This document shows, piece after piece, positions 35,477-43,209 of a stretch of DNA of 64,000 bases. Position 1 is the stretch's first letter; the number at the start of each line of letters is the position of its first letter. The notes below the pieces were generated by a model. That model worked only from the letters and a program-made list of their open reading frames with translations, searched no databases and was not told where the DNA came from. Position numbers and translations under genes: made by a program. The stretch is from JAVBWO01 sp036677375 (lineage in GTDB: Bacteria; Bacillota; Dehalobacteriia; UBA4068; UBA4997), in the NCBI GenBank assembly GCA_036677375.1, contig JAVBWO010000019.1:3232-67231 (forward strand), read 5' to 3'.

Positions 35477-36703
35477 ATGGCACTTGTAGTACAGAAGTAT
35501 GGCGGCAGCTCCGTAGCCAATGCGGAACGGATCCAACGGGTGGCGGCGCGTATCGCCAAAACAGCGGACTCGGGAAATCAGGTGGTAGTCGTAGTTTCCG
35601 CCATGGGCGATACCACAGACGATTTGATTGCATTGGCATACCAATTAAATGATAATCCATCGGCTCGGGAAATGGATATGCTTATGGCTTGCGGTGAACA
35701 GCAATCCATTGCTTTATTGGCCATGGCTCTCAATGCCATGGGTAAAAAAGCCATTTCTTTTACCGGCGGTCAGGCCGGTGTTCATACCGACCGGGTGCAC
35801 CGTAGGGCCAAGGTGATGTATATTGAACCGACCCGCCTGAACAAAGCTTTGGCGGACGGAAACATTATTATAGTGGCCGGATTCCAGGGAATTGACGATG
35901 AAGGAGAGATCTTTACGCTGGGCCGGGGCGGTTCCGATACCTCCGCGGTTGCCTTGGCCATTGGGCTGGATGCGGATTATTGTGAGATTTATACCGATGT
36001 GGATGGCGTTTATACTTCCGATCCCCGGGTTGTGAAAAAGGCTCGAAAATTAGAGGAGATTTCTTTCGACGAAATGCTGGAAATGGCAAGCCTTGGCGCC
36101 GGGGTCTTGAATGCCAGAAGCGTGGAGCTTGCCAAGCTCCATGGTATGCCGGTTTGCGTGCGGTCCAGTTTCAACGAAAACGAAGGCACCATGGTAAGGG
36201 AGGGAAAGGACATGAAGCAATTAGAAAAAGATATGTTTGTGACCGGGGTGGCATGCGATAAAGATGTGGTTAAGGTGACTTTGGTGAATGTAGCGGATAT
36301 CCCTGGCGTTGCCAGTATTCTGTTTTCCGCTTTGGCCAACGAGAAGATCAACGTGGATATGATCGTGCAAAGCGGTGCCAGGGAAGGGAGAAACGACATT
36401 TCCTTCAGCACCGGTACCGAGGAACTCGTTAAACTAAAGAATATCATGAAACATGTATTGGCGGAGGTAAAAGGGGAACGCTTCTTTATTGAAGAGAACG
36501 TTGCCAAGGTTTCCATTGTGGGAGCCGGTATGGCCAATAATCCGGGCGTTGCCGCTAAGATGTTCCAGGTTCTGGCCGACAATGATATCAATATAGAGAT
36601 GATTTCCACCTCAGAGATCAAGGTTTCCTGCGCGGTGCCCAAAGAAAAGGCCAATGAAGCAGTGGTTGCCTTGCATACGGCTTTTGAATTGGATACCGAA
36701 TAA
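35477..36703 (+). CDS. lysC: Aspartate kinase
   Basis: First enzyme of the aspartate pathway. 408 aa, the single-polypeptide Gram-positive type that usually also yields a separate beta subunit from an internal start. VVQKYGGSSVANAERIQR at the N-terminus, LGRGGSDTSAVALAIGLDAD near residue 150, TDVDGVYTSDPR near 176, then two ACT domains (KVTLVNVADIPGVASILFSA, and KVSIVGAGMANNPGVAAKMF). An internal ATG at 36213 after GGGAGGGAAAGGAC would begin a beta-subunit-like product. ATG 35477 follows GGGAGGCAATCC. It closes the hom-thrB-lysC group with a terminator. Confidence 0.96.
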   Translation: MALVVQKYGGSSVANAERIQRVAARIAKTADSGNQVVVVVSAMGDTTDDLIALAYQLNDNPSAREMDMLMACGEQQSIALLAMALNAMGKKAISFTGGQAGVHTDRVHRRAKVMYIEPTRLNKALADGNIIIVAGFQGIDDEGEIFTLGRGGSDTSAVALAIGLDADYCEIYTDVDGVYTSDPRVVKKARKLEEISFDEMLEMASLGAGVLNARSVELAKLHGMPVCVRSSFNENEGTMVREGKDMKQLEKDMFVTGVACDKDVVKVTLVNVADIPGVASILFSALANEKINVDMIVQSGAREGRNDISFSTGTEELVKLKNIMKHVLAEVKGERFFIEENVAKVSIVGAGMANNPGVAAKMFQVLADNDINIEMISTSEIKVSCAVPKEKANEAVVALHTAFELDTE

Positions 36704-36722
36704 AAAACCGATATAGACATTG

Positions 36723-36757
36723 AAAAACCTGACGGTTAATTCCGTCAGGTTTTTTTG
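36723..36757 (+). terminator. Terminator after lysC
   Basis: AAAAACCTGACGG / CCGTCAGGTTTTTTT hairpin. Confidence 0.9.
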
Positions 36758-36881
36758 TAGTTATATGGTTAATCATTTTGCCTTTAGTTTATGTATGATA
36801 CTCACCTTGCTCTGAAATTTAACCAAGATACATATAAACTGAAAGGGGTAACGGTTATAACGTCAGCAAGGAGGCTTGAGA

Positions 36882-37028
36882 GTGTTCAAACCAGTCAACA
36901 TACTTCGGAGTTTGATCAGAAGGATTGAGCATGGTGTGAAAAATATAAGGGCAAAATGTAAGGATATGCCTGCTTTCCTGGTAGATCATGGTTTGGCGGA
37001 GCAGGGTCGAAAACCGGAAAATCTTTAG
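36882..37028 (+). CDS. Hypothetical 48-aa basic protein
   Basis: A short frame beginning with GTG seven bases after GCAAGGAGG, a strong ribosome site. It encodes a basic, amphipathic protein (FKPVNILRSLIRRIEHGV, then KNIRAKCKDMPAF) ending in RKPENL. I recognise no family. It lies between the lysC terminator and the tRNA-Pro promoter; no promoter was identified for it. It may be a genuine small protein or a chance frame. Confidence 0.4.
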   Translation: MFKPVNILRSLIRRIEHGVKNIRAKCKDMPAFLVDHGLAEQGRKPENL

Positions 37029-37048
37029 GCATTCTTCCCGAAAAAAGC

Positions 37049-37077
37049 TTGACAGATAAGGCGTTAAGCTCTATAAT
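37049..37077 (+). promoter_or_regulatory. Consensus promoter of tRNA-Pro
   Basis: TTGACA, exactly 17 bp, TATAAT, with the mature tRNA starting 13 bp after the -10. A perfect sigma-70/A promoter. Confidence 0.9.
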
Positions 37078-37090
37078 ATACAAGTGTCGT

Positions 37091-37168
37091 CGGGGCGTAG
37101 CTCAGTTTGGCTAGAGCGCTACCTTGGGGTGGTAGAGGCCGCACGTTCAAGTCGTGTCGCTCCGACCA
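37091..37168 (+). tRNA. tRNA-Pro (anticodon GGG)
   Basis: A full cloverleaf: acceptor CGGGGCG/CGCTCCG, D arm GCTC/GAGC, anticodon stem CTACC/GGTAG around TTGGGGT (anticodon GGG), T arm around TTCAAGT, discriminator A and encoded CCA. The 3' half from 37124 is the attachment site of the integrated element next to it. Confidence 0.93.
37124..37168 (+). repeat. attL: 45-bp direct repeat in the 3' half of tRNA-Pro
   Basis: Identical to 41969-42013. The repeat starts in the anticodon loop and runs through the CCA end, typical of tyrosine-integrase attachment sites. Confidence 0.9.
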
Positions 37169-37171
37169 AGA

Positions 37172-37212
37172 GAAAGCAGGTGTTATCTTTTTGATAGCAC
37201 CTGCTTTTTTTG
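37172..37212 (+). terminator. Terminator after tRNA-Pro
   Basis: AAAGCAGGTGTTATC / GATAGCACCTGCTTTTTTT hairpin directly after the tRNA, reconstituted inside the element end. A diverged copy exists at 45961-46007. Confidence 0.85.
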
Positions 37213-37219
37213 TTTCTCT

Positions 37220-37240
37220 ACCACAATTTTACCACAATTA
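37220..37240. repeat. Paired ACCACAATT motifs, left inner end (candidate integrase arm sites)
   Basis: ACCACAATTTT and ACCACAATTA adjacent at an 11-bp period, between the tRNA terminator and the integrase stop. A matching pair lies at the right inner end (41857, 41869). Confidence 0.55.
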
Positions 37241-37251
37241 GAAATAAAAAA

Positions 37252-38079
37252 TTATAACCTTGCTATAGCCGCTCGCAAGAGATCATCTTGCTTATGAATA
37301 TAGATATTAGCGGATGTGGTAAAATCGGCATGTCTCATAAGAAGTTGGATGGTCTTGGAATCGGCTCCGGAACGGTATAAGCGGGTCGCAAACGTATGCC
37401 GGCAACAATGGGGTGGCAGATATCGAATATTCTTATCGGCGCTGGCTATTATCTTATTCATAATGTTTTCATATATCCGGCCAAAGGTTCGGGGATTAAT
37501 GATCTGCCCCTGCATGTTCACGAATAGGAAGTCGCAATCGGGAGGCGCTGCCAAAATCCTGGTCGCTAGAAGTTGTATTACTTTTAGAGAAACAGGAATC
37601 GTACCAAAACTTGCGGTGTTTTTTGGTTCACTGAGCACGCCCTTGCCACCGGATCTGGACAAAGAGTGACAAACAGTAATGGTGTTGTCTTTGATATTAA
37701 TATCATTTTTACTGAGGGCCAGAAGCTCACCAGAGCGCAAACCCGTATTGAGCATGATATAGATTGTATCTCCCCACGGGTGTTTCAGACACTCTTCTTC
37801 AATAACGGCTATTTCTTCCGGAGTAAAACTGTCTTTTTCTTTTTTCTCTGCGACAGGCGTTTTGATTGTTATATACTTGGCCGGATTTTTTGCAATTACC
37901 TCATTCATTTCAGCGTAATCCAAAATAGAAAATAAGACGGCTTTAGTTTTAGATATATATTGCCGACTATATTTTTCTTTAATCATATTATCAATAATGG
38001 GCTGTAAGTGAATCAGCTTTATATCCCTTACCTTTAATTTTCCAAGAGAAGGCAGAAGAACCGTAATATAATTGAGCAA
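37252..38079 (-). pseudogene. int: Tyrosine recombinase (phage integrase), N-terminally truncated
   Basis: 275 residues with a largely complete catalytic domain: first Arg in NTGLRSGELLAL near residue 114, the HxxR box in PHCCRHTFATRL near 224, the second His in LMRHADFTTSANIYIH and catalytic Tyr in the same block. Complete relatives are about 370-390 aa, so the N-terminal arm-binding domain and part of the core-binding domain are absent. The only upstream start is a TTG without a ribosome site, with an in-frame TAG a few codons before it. The divergent XRE gene begins 6 bp away, marking a deletion junction. Confidence 0.85.
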
Positions 38080-38085
38080 AGGAGG

Positions 38086-38289
38086 GTGCGTATGCTAAAA
38101 ATTACATTAAAAGCTGCAAGAACGAATAACAAATTGACGCAAGAAGATGCAGCTAAACAAATCAGTATCAGCCCTGATACACTTAGTAATTATGAACGAG
38201 GGCTATCTTATCCCGATGTTCCGATTTTAAAAAAGATCGAACAGGTTTATGGGGTTAATTACAATGATTTAATTTTTTTGCCTAAGTAA
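38086..38289 (+). CDS. XRE-family (Cro/CI-like) DNA-binding protein
   Basis: A 67-aa single-domain helix-turn-helix protein: LKAARTNNKLTQEDAAKQIS, then ISPDTLSNYERGLSYPD. It is the size of a phage Cro or small element regulator. ATG 38092 or GTG 38086 both follow AAAGGAGGGTG closely, with ATG at 38092 well placed. It is transcribed away from the truncated integrase, the place where cro sits in temperate phages; the repressor gene that should accompany it appears to be lost. Confidence 0.82.
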   Translation: MRMLKITLKAARTNNKLTQEDAAKQISISPDTLSNYERGLSYPDVPILKKIEQVYGVNYNDLIFLPK

Positions 38290-38521
38290 TAGTTTCGTTT
38301 AACTATACTGCTGATGATAAGTATTATGATTTTAAGCTCCTGTTCATTTGGAGGGAATAAGATGTTGATTACCGACAATAGCGATAAGCAAGTGGTTTGT
38401 ACTTGCTTTTGATCTTTGCTTTTATACCATTCGTGTGCATGATTCGCTGAATCTGGTAAATGCTGATAAACACGCCGTACACCGTAGTTGTTATTGTTCT
38501 CCCGTTCTACCTGACGAATGA
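38290..38521. other. Non-coding stretch within the element
   Basis: About 230 bp between the XRE gene and the terminase remnant. No intact frame recognised; probably decayed phage DNA. Confidence 0.4.
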
Positions 38522-38866
38522 TTGAAGCAACACCGCATCTTTATTCTGCTGCTTGGGGCAGCCTTCCGATACCCAACGGTAATATCCGCAAGGCTGATGG
38601 CAAATGTTAAGGTTCGCGCATATATAGACAGAGCCCTGGCAGAGCGCAGCCGTCGCACAGGCGTTAATGCTGATCGGGTAGTTAGAGAATTAGCGCGCAT
38701 TGCATTTCTCAATCCTCCCGATATTGTGGATGCTTTTGATGCTACGATCAAAGATGAAGCAACACGGTATGACACAGCAGCCATATCCTCTATCAAAGTC
38801 AAACGCACACCCACGGAGGATGGGGTCATTGTAGAGTGTGAAGTTAAGTTTGCCGACAAGGTCTAA
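38522..38866 (+). pseudogene. Remnant of phage terminase small subunit
   Basis: The C-terminal two-thirds read as a terminase small-subunit segment: ANVKVRAYIDRALAERSRRT then GVNADRVVRELARIAFLNP, with a beta-rich end (IKVKRTPTEDGVIVECEVKF). This matches the Terminase_2 pattern (AERSKRTGITADRVLEELARIAF). The usual N-terminal helix-turn-helix (FVxEYLxDLNATxAAIRAGY) is missing or frameshifted, and there is no plausible ribosome site. It supports a phage origin for the element. Confidence 0.65.
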
Positions 38867-39154
38867 GGCCGAAAACAACAGAGCGCCCGGGGATCATACC
38901 GAAACAGGCGTCGTTATATTGCAGGAGGTTATGCTTTACCCACTGAGCCTATTGGCGGTGATGAGAATGGCTAGAGTGATCGTGCAAGATGTTTGCAAAA
39001 AGTGAGAGGGCATGATAACCATTATATATTGAATCTAAGGGGATATACGATATATATCAATATTGTGATTTAATCTTGTAATTCTATTCCAAAAAATATA
39101 TAATAAAACAAGTAGCTAAAAAGATGAATATTATGCATTAAAGGAGGTGTTTCG

Positions 39155-40024
39155 GTGGAAATCAACCAATTACGGTTATTTCGGAAAATCGCCGTAACGG
39201 AACATATGACCAGGGCTGCAGCAGAGTTGCAGGTGGCTCAGCCTGCCTTGAGCAAAACTGTTAGACAGCTGGAGACAGAATTGGGCTTTACTCTGTTTGA
39301 TCGGGTTGGCAAAAATATATACCTCAACGATAATGGGAGAATATTGCTTAAGCATGCCAATATCATTCTCAACGAGTTAGAGGATGCGCGCATCGAAATT
39401 CAGGAAGCAAATAAGCTCAAGGAAAATGAAGTTGTGCTGTCGATGCAGGCGGCATCCAAGCTACTGCCTGATTTGATCTCCGGTTTTCGCCAGCAACACC
39501 CGCAGGTCAAAATTTCTATTGTGCAGTCGGATGGTTCACAGGGTAGGAAATGGGACGTATGCATCACTTCGTCCCGCAATAGCAAGTTGCCGGCAAACAG
39601 CAAGCGCCTGCTCAATGAGAACATCCTCTTGGCGGTACCTGTGGAACACCGGCTTGCTTCACGGGAGTCGATAAGACTGGAGGAAGTAGCGAAGGAGAAC
39701 TTTATCAGTCTACGCAAGGGAAGCGGTCTGCGCGATATTACTGACGATTATTGCTTGATGGCAGGTTTTACACCCAATGTTGTGCTGGAGAGTGATAATC
39801 CATCTACCATTCGGGACTTACTCCAACTTGGGATTGGCATCAGCCTGATTCCTGAAGTATCATGGAAAGGCGATGCGGATGATCGCATTCGCCTTATGCG
39901 GATTTCTAGACCTTCCTGTAAGCGTTGCATTTACCTTTTATCACAAAACAGAAGCTACACACCGCGCGCCGTCGAACTGTTTGAAGAGTACGTGGAGGAT
40001 TTTTTTCATAATCTGGGAAAATAG
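39155..40024 (+). CDS. LysR-family transcriptional regulator
   Basis: A full-length regulator of 289 aa. N-terminal winged HTH: NQLRLFRKIAVTEHMTRAAA, then ELQVAQPALSKTVRQLETEL at residues 23-42; the rest is a periplasmic-binding-like effector domain. GTG 39155 follows AAAGGAGGTGTTTC. Its effector and target are unknown; no divergent operon is present beside it, unusual for this family. It is one of two LysR genes in the element. The AT-rich upstream region could hold its own operator. Confidence 0.9.
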   Translation: MEINQLRLFRKIAVTEHMTRAAAELQVAQPALSKTVRQLETELGFTLFDRVGKNIYLNDNGRILLKHANIILNELEDARIEIQEANKLKENEVVLSMQAASKLLPDLISGFRQQHPQVKISIVQSDGSQGRKWDVCITSSRNSKLPANSKRLLNENILLAVPVEHRLASRESIRLEEVAKENFISLRKGSGLRDITDDYCLMAGFTPNVVLESDNPSTIRDLLQLGIGISLIPEVSWKGDADDRIRLMRISRPSCKRCIYLLSQNRSYTPRAVELFEEYVEDFFHNLGK

Positions 40025-40184
40025 GGGAGTTAATGCTCTTTCAGCTTACGTCGGGAAAGCGGATTACGAGGAAGCAAATGCTGCACAAGTGTATCATTAT
40101 ATTGATACCTTATCATGACTAAATGATTGCATTCATCAAAAACAAACGTTGGACTTAATATCCTGCTTAAGGGGGTGATAGACC

Positions 40185-40781
40185 GTGTCTTTAGACGCAT
40201 ATCTGGTTTTTAAGGCGGTAGTTGAGAAAAAGAATTTTCTCCGAGCTGCAGAGTCGCTACATTTAACACCTTCTGCGGTAAGCTATTCCATAGCCCGACT
40301 AGAGGAAAAATTCGGACTGACGTTGTTTATTCGGGAAAAAAACGGCGTTCGTCTGACCGCAGATGGTGCTGAAATGCTCAAATATGTGAAGCAGGTGCTA
40401 ACAGAACAGGAGAAACTGGACAGGATGCTTTTGCGACTACAAAGTACCAAGAATGGAACAGTACGCATTGGAACGTTCAGCAGTGTATGTGTTGCTTGGA
40501 TTCCTGGAATTATTAAATCTTTTTCTGCTATCTATCCTTATGTCAAAATTGAAGTGTGCCAGGGCTATTACCGGGATATACAACAGTGGATTGAAGATGG
40601 GACAGTCGATATGGGTTTTTTGCCTTCTAGCTATTGTGGCGAACATGAAATGACTGTTTTAAGCAAGGATAGGATTATGTGTGTGGTGCCGCAGGATTTT
40701 GTTCCACCCAATAAAGAATATATAAAGCTTGACGATCTTAAAGACTTGCGGCTCTTTAACACTTTTTGTATCAATTGTTAG
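40185..40781 (+). pseudogene. LysR-family regulator, C-terminally truncated
   Basis: 198 residues with an intact HTH (LRAAESLHLTPSAVSYSIAR then LEEKFGLTLF) and half of the effector domain, ending abruptly as DLRLFNTFCINC. Normal members are about 290-300 aa. The coding signal switches near 40755 to very AT-rich DNA encoding a membrane protein in another frame, so the 3' third was replaced. GTG 40185 follows AAGGGGGTGAT. It may still bind DNA but would lack normal effector control. Confidence 0.8.
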
Positions 40782-41337
40782 TAGTTTAATGTTAGTATTA
40801 TTTCAAATATTTAAATGGAATATTATGGAAATAACTACTCCCCTAGGCGAACCTATTATTGAATGGATTATCTTTGGTTGTTTTGCTATTGCAACTCTTT
40901 TCTCAATAATACACTTTTTTAGAAAATTTAAGCTCTCTAAAATTAAAGCCAGCATACCAGTGCTGATACAACTAGTTACAATGCTTATGATATTATTTAT
41001 TCCTTTTACCAATATAGTGATGAATATGGATTTTAGGCAGAATTATGAACAGCGATTAGAGGTTGTTTCACTCATTGAATCAGGTAAATTAAACGATACT
41101 GATGATAATGGTTTAATTACATTGCCCAAAAAATATCATCATCTATCCAGGGGTGGCGAAGTATTAATTGCTAGGACAGATAGTGATATTGAAATACTAT
41201 TTTATACTTTTAGGGGAGTATTAGATCGCTTTTCTGGCTTCCTATATACAACAAAAAATATGGATTTAGAGAGCCGGGATGATTTAAAGCAAATTCAGAA
41301 TATAAAAGATCACTGGTACTGGATATCTTCTTATTAA
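40729..41337 (+). CDS. Hypothetical membrane protein, AT-rich, 5' end altered
   Basis: A frame of 202 codons of which about the first 10-15 derive from the overlapping LysR DNA, so the true N-terminus is uncertain (ATG 40789 is another start). Three hydrophobic segments (near residues 10-30, 44-62, 78-98), then a soluble part with a KKYHHLSRGGEVLIARTDSD block. I recognise no family. The base composition is much lower in GC than the genes around it, suggesting recent transfer. No ribosome site is visible. Confidence 0.55.
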   Translation: MTILKTCGSLTLFVSIVSSLMLVLFQIFKWNIMEITTPLGEPIIEWIIFGCFAIATLFSIIHFFRKFKLSKIKASIPVLIQLVTMLMILFIPFTNIVMNMDFRQNYEQRLEVVSLIESGKLNDTDDNGLITLPKKYHHLSRGGEVLIARTDSDIEILFYTFRGVLDRFSGFLYTTKNMDLESRDDLKQIQNIKDHWYWISSY

Positions 41338-41352
41338 AATACGAGCGCCGTC

Positions 41353-41700
41353 TTGGTGGGGAATTTAGCAAAGTTTCCCTTTATAGATAAAATGGATATG
41401 ACCTATGCTAGTGTATATTTATTGTTAGCAGCAATTGCACAATTTTTTCTATCATATTATATCTTCCCTCCGGTTAAAAATAAAAGGAAATGGTTGTCAT
41501 GTTTTACTATTTTAGTTGGCTTATATTTAACTGCTTGTATTTTAGATATACCACTAAAACTAGCTAAAGACTTAAGTTTAATTGGCATTAAGGCTTTAAT
41601 AATGAATGTAGTTGTTTTATCTATTGGAGTAATCGCAATTGAAGCAGGTTGTCTGTACAAGGGTTATCGTGTGAAGTGCAAAAGAGAAACTGAGAAATAA
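41353..41700 (+). CDS. Hypothetical three-helix membrane protein
   Basis: 115 aa from TTG 41353, or 102 from ATG 41392. Hydrophobic segments lie at about residues 16-36, 50-66 and 80-103, with a short basic tail RVKCKRETEK. AT-rich like the preceding gene and probably acquired with it. No ribosome site is visible at either start and I do not recognise a family. A terminator follows at 41723. Confidence 0.55.
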   Translation: MVGNLAKFPFIDKMDMTYASVYLLLAAIAQFFLSYYIFPPVKNKRKWLSCFTILVGLYLTACILDIPLKLAKDLSLIGIKALIMNVVVLSIGVIAIEAGCLYKGYRVKCKRETEK

Positions 41701-41722
41701 CAAGGGACGAATTGAAATGTTA

Positions 41723-41773
41723 ACAGGCTGCTACAAATAGATTGATTTTTATCATGTAGCAGCCTGTCCTTTT
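41723..41773 (+). terminator. Terminator closing the AT-rich gene pair
   Basis: ACAGGCTGCTAC / GTAGCAGCCTGT stem with an AT-rich loop, followed by CCTTTTATA. Confidence 0.75.
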
Positions 41774-41856
41774 ATAAACAATAAACCATGTTGCCACCTC
41801 TACGAAGAGTAAATAAGCGTCCCCGCTCGGAGAAATCTGGACAGGGTAAGAACGTG

Positions 41857-41876
41857 ACCACAATTTTGACCACAAC
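41857..41876. repeat. Paired ACCACAA motifs, right inner end (candidate integrase arm sites)
   Basis: ACCACAATTTT and ACCACAACC at a 12-bp period, 90 bp inside attR. They match the pair at 37220-37240. Confidence 0.55.
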
Positions 41877-41968
41877 CAGCTAGATTTGGTAACGATTCTT
41901 GATTATTTATTTGATTCATATAAGCTGTATAGAATGCCTTATTATTTGCAAATAAAAATAGAGCAGTT

Positions 41969-42013
41969 TTGGGGTGGTAGAGGCCGCACGTTCAAGTCGT
42001 GTCGCTCCGACCA
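41969..42013 (+). repeat. attR: 45-bp copy of the tRNA-Pro 3' half
   Basis: Exact copy of 37124-37168. Upstream sequence lacks the acceptor and D arms, so it is not a second tRNA gene. Confidence 0.9.
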
Positions 42014-42015
42014 GC

Positions 42016-42064
42016 AAAAAGCCTTCGCTAACTGGTATTTTCCAGTTGAGAAGGCTTTTTTATT
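42016..42064 (+). terminator. Terminator beside attR
   Basis: AAAAAGCCTTC...GAAGGCTTTTT with an inner AACTGG/CCAGTT stem. It follows the tRNA 3' end as the tRNA terminator does at 37172. Confidence 0.8.
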
Positions 42065-42195
42065 TTGACAAAGAAGAGGAAACACTATTGCAAACTGGTT
42101 GGGGATAGCCATAATGATCAGTCTTGTTAAAATTACCGATACAACAGTCGTGGAGGATATTTTGACCGGCTATACAATGTGACACAACGTATGAA

Positions 42196-42225
42196 GAAAG
42201 GGTTTCGCTATAGCGAACCCTTTTC
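42196..42225 (+). terminator. Hairpin terminator in the gap before the tail-fibre genes
   Basis: AAAGGGTTTCGC-TATA-GCGAACCCTTTT. The gene it served is not identifiable; the rest of 42065-42479 shows no gene. Confidence 0.65.
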
Positions 42226-42479
42226 TGCTGGAGAGGCGATGTCATGAATGACCTGTCGGCATTCTACTTTTATAAAAATGATTGGTAAAAAATCATTGTT
42301 GGTTAGGCAATTAAGTAAAATTCAGACAAAAGTGATTGTTAAGACGTGTTGGAAAGAAACGGTAAGGCGGATATTTGCCTAAACAATGCCAATAATTGTC
42401 CTTTGCCTGCCGATGTGCTATATCAGATGACATGATAAGATGAACTCATGAAACCGAATTAGAAGGGAGAAATGACAGC

Positions 42480-43199
42480 ATGACTTATACGGCAAGAGAT
42501 GTCAAAGACCGGGTAATCCAATACCCGGGACGTTATAAGCTGACCTTAGTGGCAGGAACCACCGACACCTATGATTTGGAGGCGGTGCCCGGTACCGTCA
42601 CAGAGGCGGGTACTGCGGTAAACCGGGCTTATCTGCTGCCTATTGAAAATGCCTTACAGAGCAACGATGGCAATATTACCACTTTGCTTGGGAAAACCGG
42701 GTTGAACGGGCAGCAGTTCTTTACCGAAAGCGGTACCTTCACGGCTGTTAAGACCGGTCTGCACCGGATCATCTGTCAAGGGAAAGGCGGCGATGGGGGT
42801 TCCGGCAGTACCCGGAGCTCCGGTGGCGGCGCAGGTGGAACCTGTATTGGATATGCCAATCTGGTGGCCGGGACCAATTATACCGTAACCGTAAGCAGCA
42901 GCCAGTCGGTTTTTAACAGTATCTTTATCGCCAATGCCGGAGAACACGGCTACTCTTCAGAAAATAGTCCTATTGGCGGCGAAGGCGGTACCGCCAGTGG
43001 GGGGACTATAAACATTACCGGACAAAGCGGCCGGAATTATTATAGTAATGATCCGGTTTACCTGCATGGTGTGGGCGGCAGCTCTATGTTTGGATTTGGC
43101 AGTTTAAACCGGAGCGGGTCCGCCACCGGCTATGGTGCGGGAGGTAGCGGCGCCGGCGGTATCACCGGCAAGCCGGGTTTTGTCTTGATCGAATGGTAA
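42480..43199 (+). CDS. Phage tail-fibre-like protein with glycine-rich domain
   Basis: 239 aa. The N-terminal segment (TARDVKDRVIQYPGRYKLTL then an LPIENAL block) is of the type found in Firmicute phage tail appendages. It is followed by a glycine-rich tip: FTAVKTGLHRIICQGKGGDGG, GGGAGGTCIGYANLVAGTN and a terminal GGSGAGGITGKPGFVLIEW. Such Gly-rich domains fold as trimeric receptor-binding tips. ATG 42480 follows AGAAGGGAGAAATGACAGC. It is the first of four genes in line with no other virion genes. Confidence 0.75.
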   Translation: MTYTARDVKDRVIQYPGRYKLTLVAGTTDTYDLEAVPGTVTEAGTAVNRAYLLPIENALQSNDGNITTLLGKTGLNGQQFFTESGTFTAVKTGLHRIICQGKGGDGGSGSTRSSGGGAGGTCIGYANLVAGTNYTVTVSSSQSVFNSIFIANAGEHGYSSENSPIGGEGGTASGGTINITGQSGRNYYSNDPVYLHGVGGSSMFGFGSLNRSGSATGYGAGGSGAGGITGKPGFVLIEW

Positions 43200-43209
43200 G
43201 GAGGCTCTT

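Larger units (their letters stand above)
37169..42013. mobile_element. Decayed 4.8-kb element integrated at tRNA-Pro
   Basis: Bounded by exact 45-bp repeats with a tyrosine integrase directly inside the left end, convergent to the tRNA. Contents: N-truncated integrase, Cro-like regulator, terminase small-subunit remnant, one intact and one truncated LysR gene, and two AT-rich membrane-protein genes. Both inner ends carry paired ACCACAA motifs (37220/37231 and 41857/41869), candidate integrase arm sites. It lacks structural, portal and lysis genes and is presumably immobile without help. It is best read as a prophage or integrative-element remnant. Confidence 0.88.

Noticed and set aside
36010..36720. 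A 236-codon minus-strand frame opposite lysC
   Set aside because: Antisense shadow of the aspartate kinase ACT region; no ribosome site or family resemblance.
41969..42013. A second tRNA-Pro gene
   Set aside because: Only the 3' half is present; acceptor 5' strand and D arm are missing and no promoter is near. It is an att duplication.
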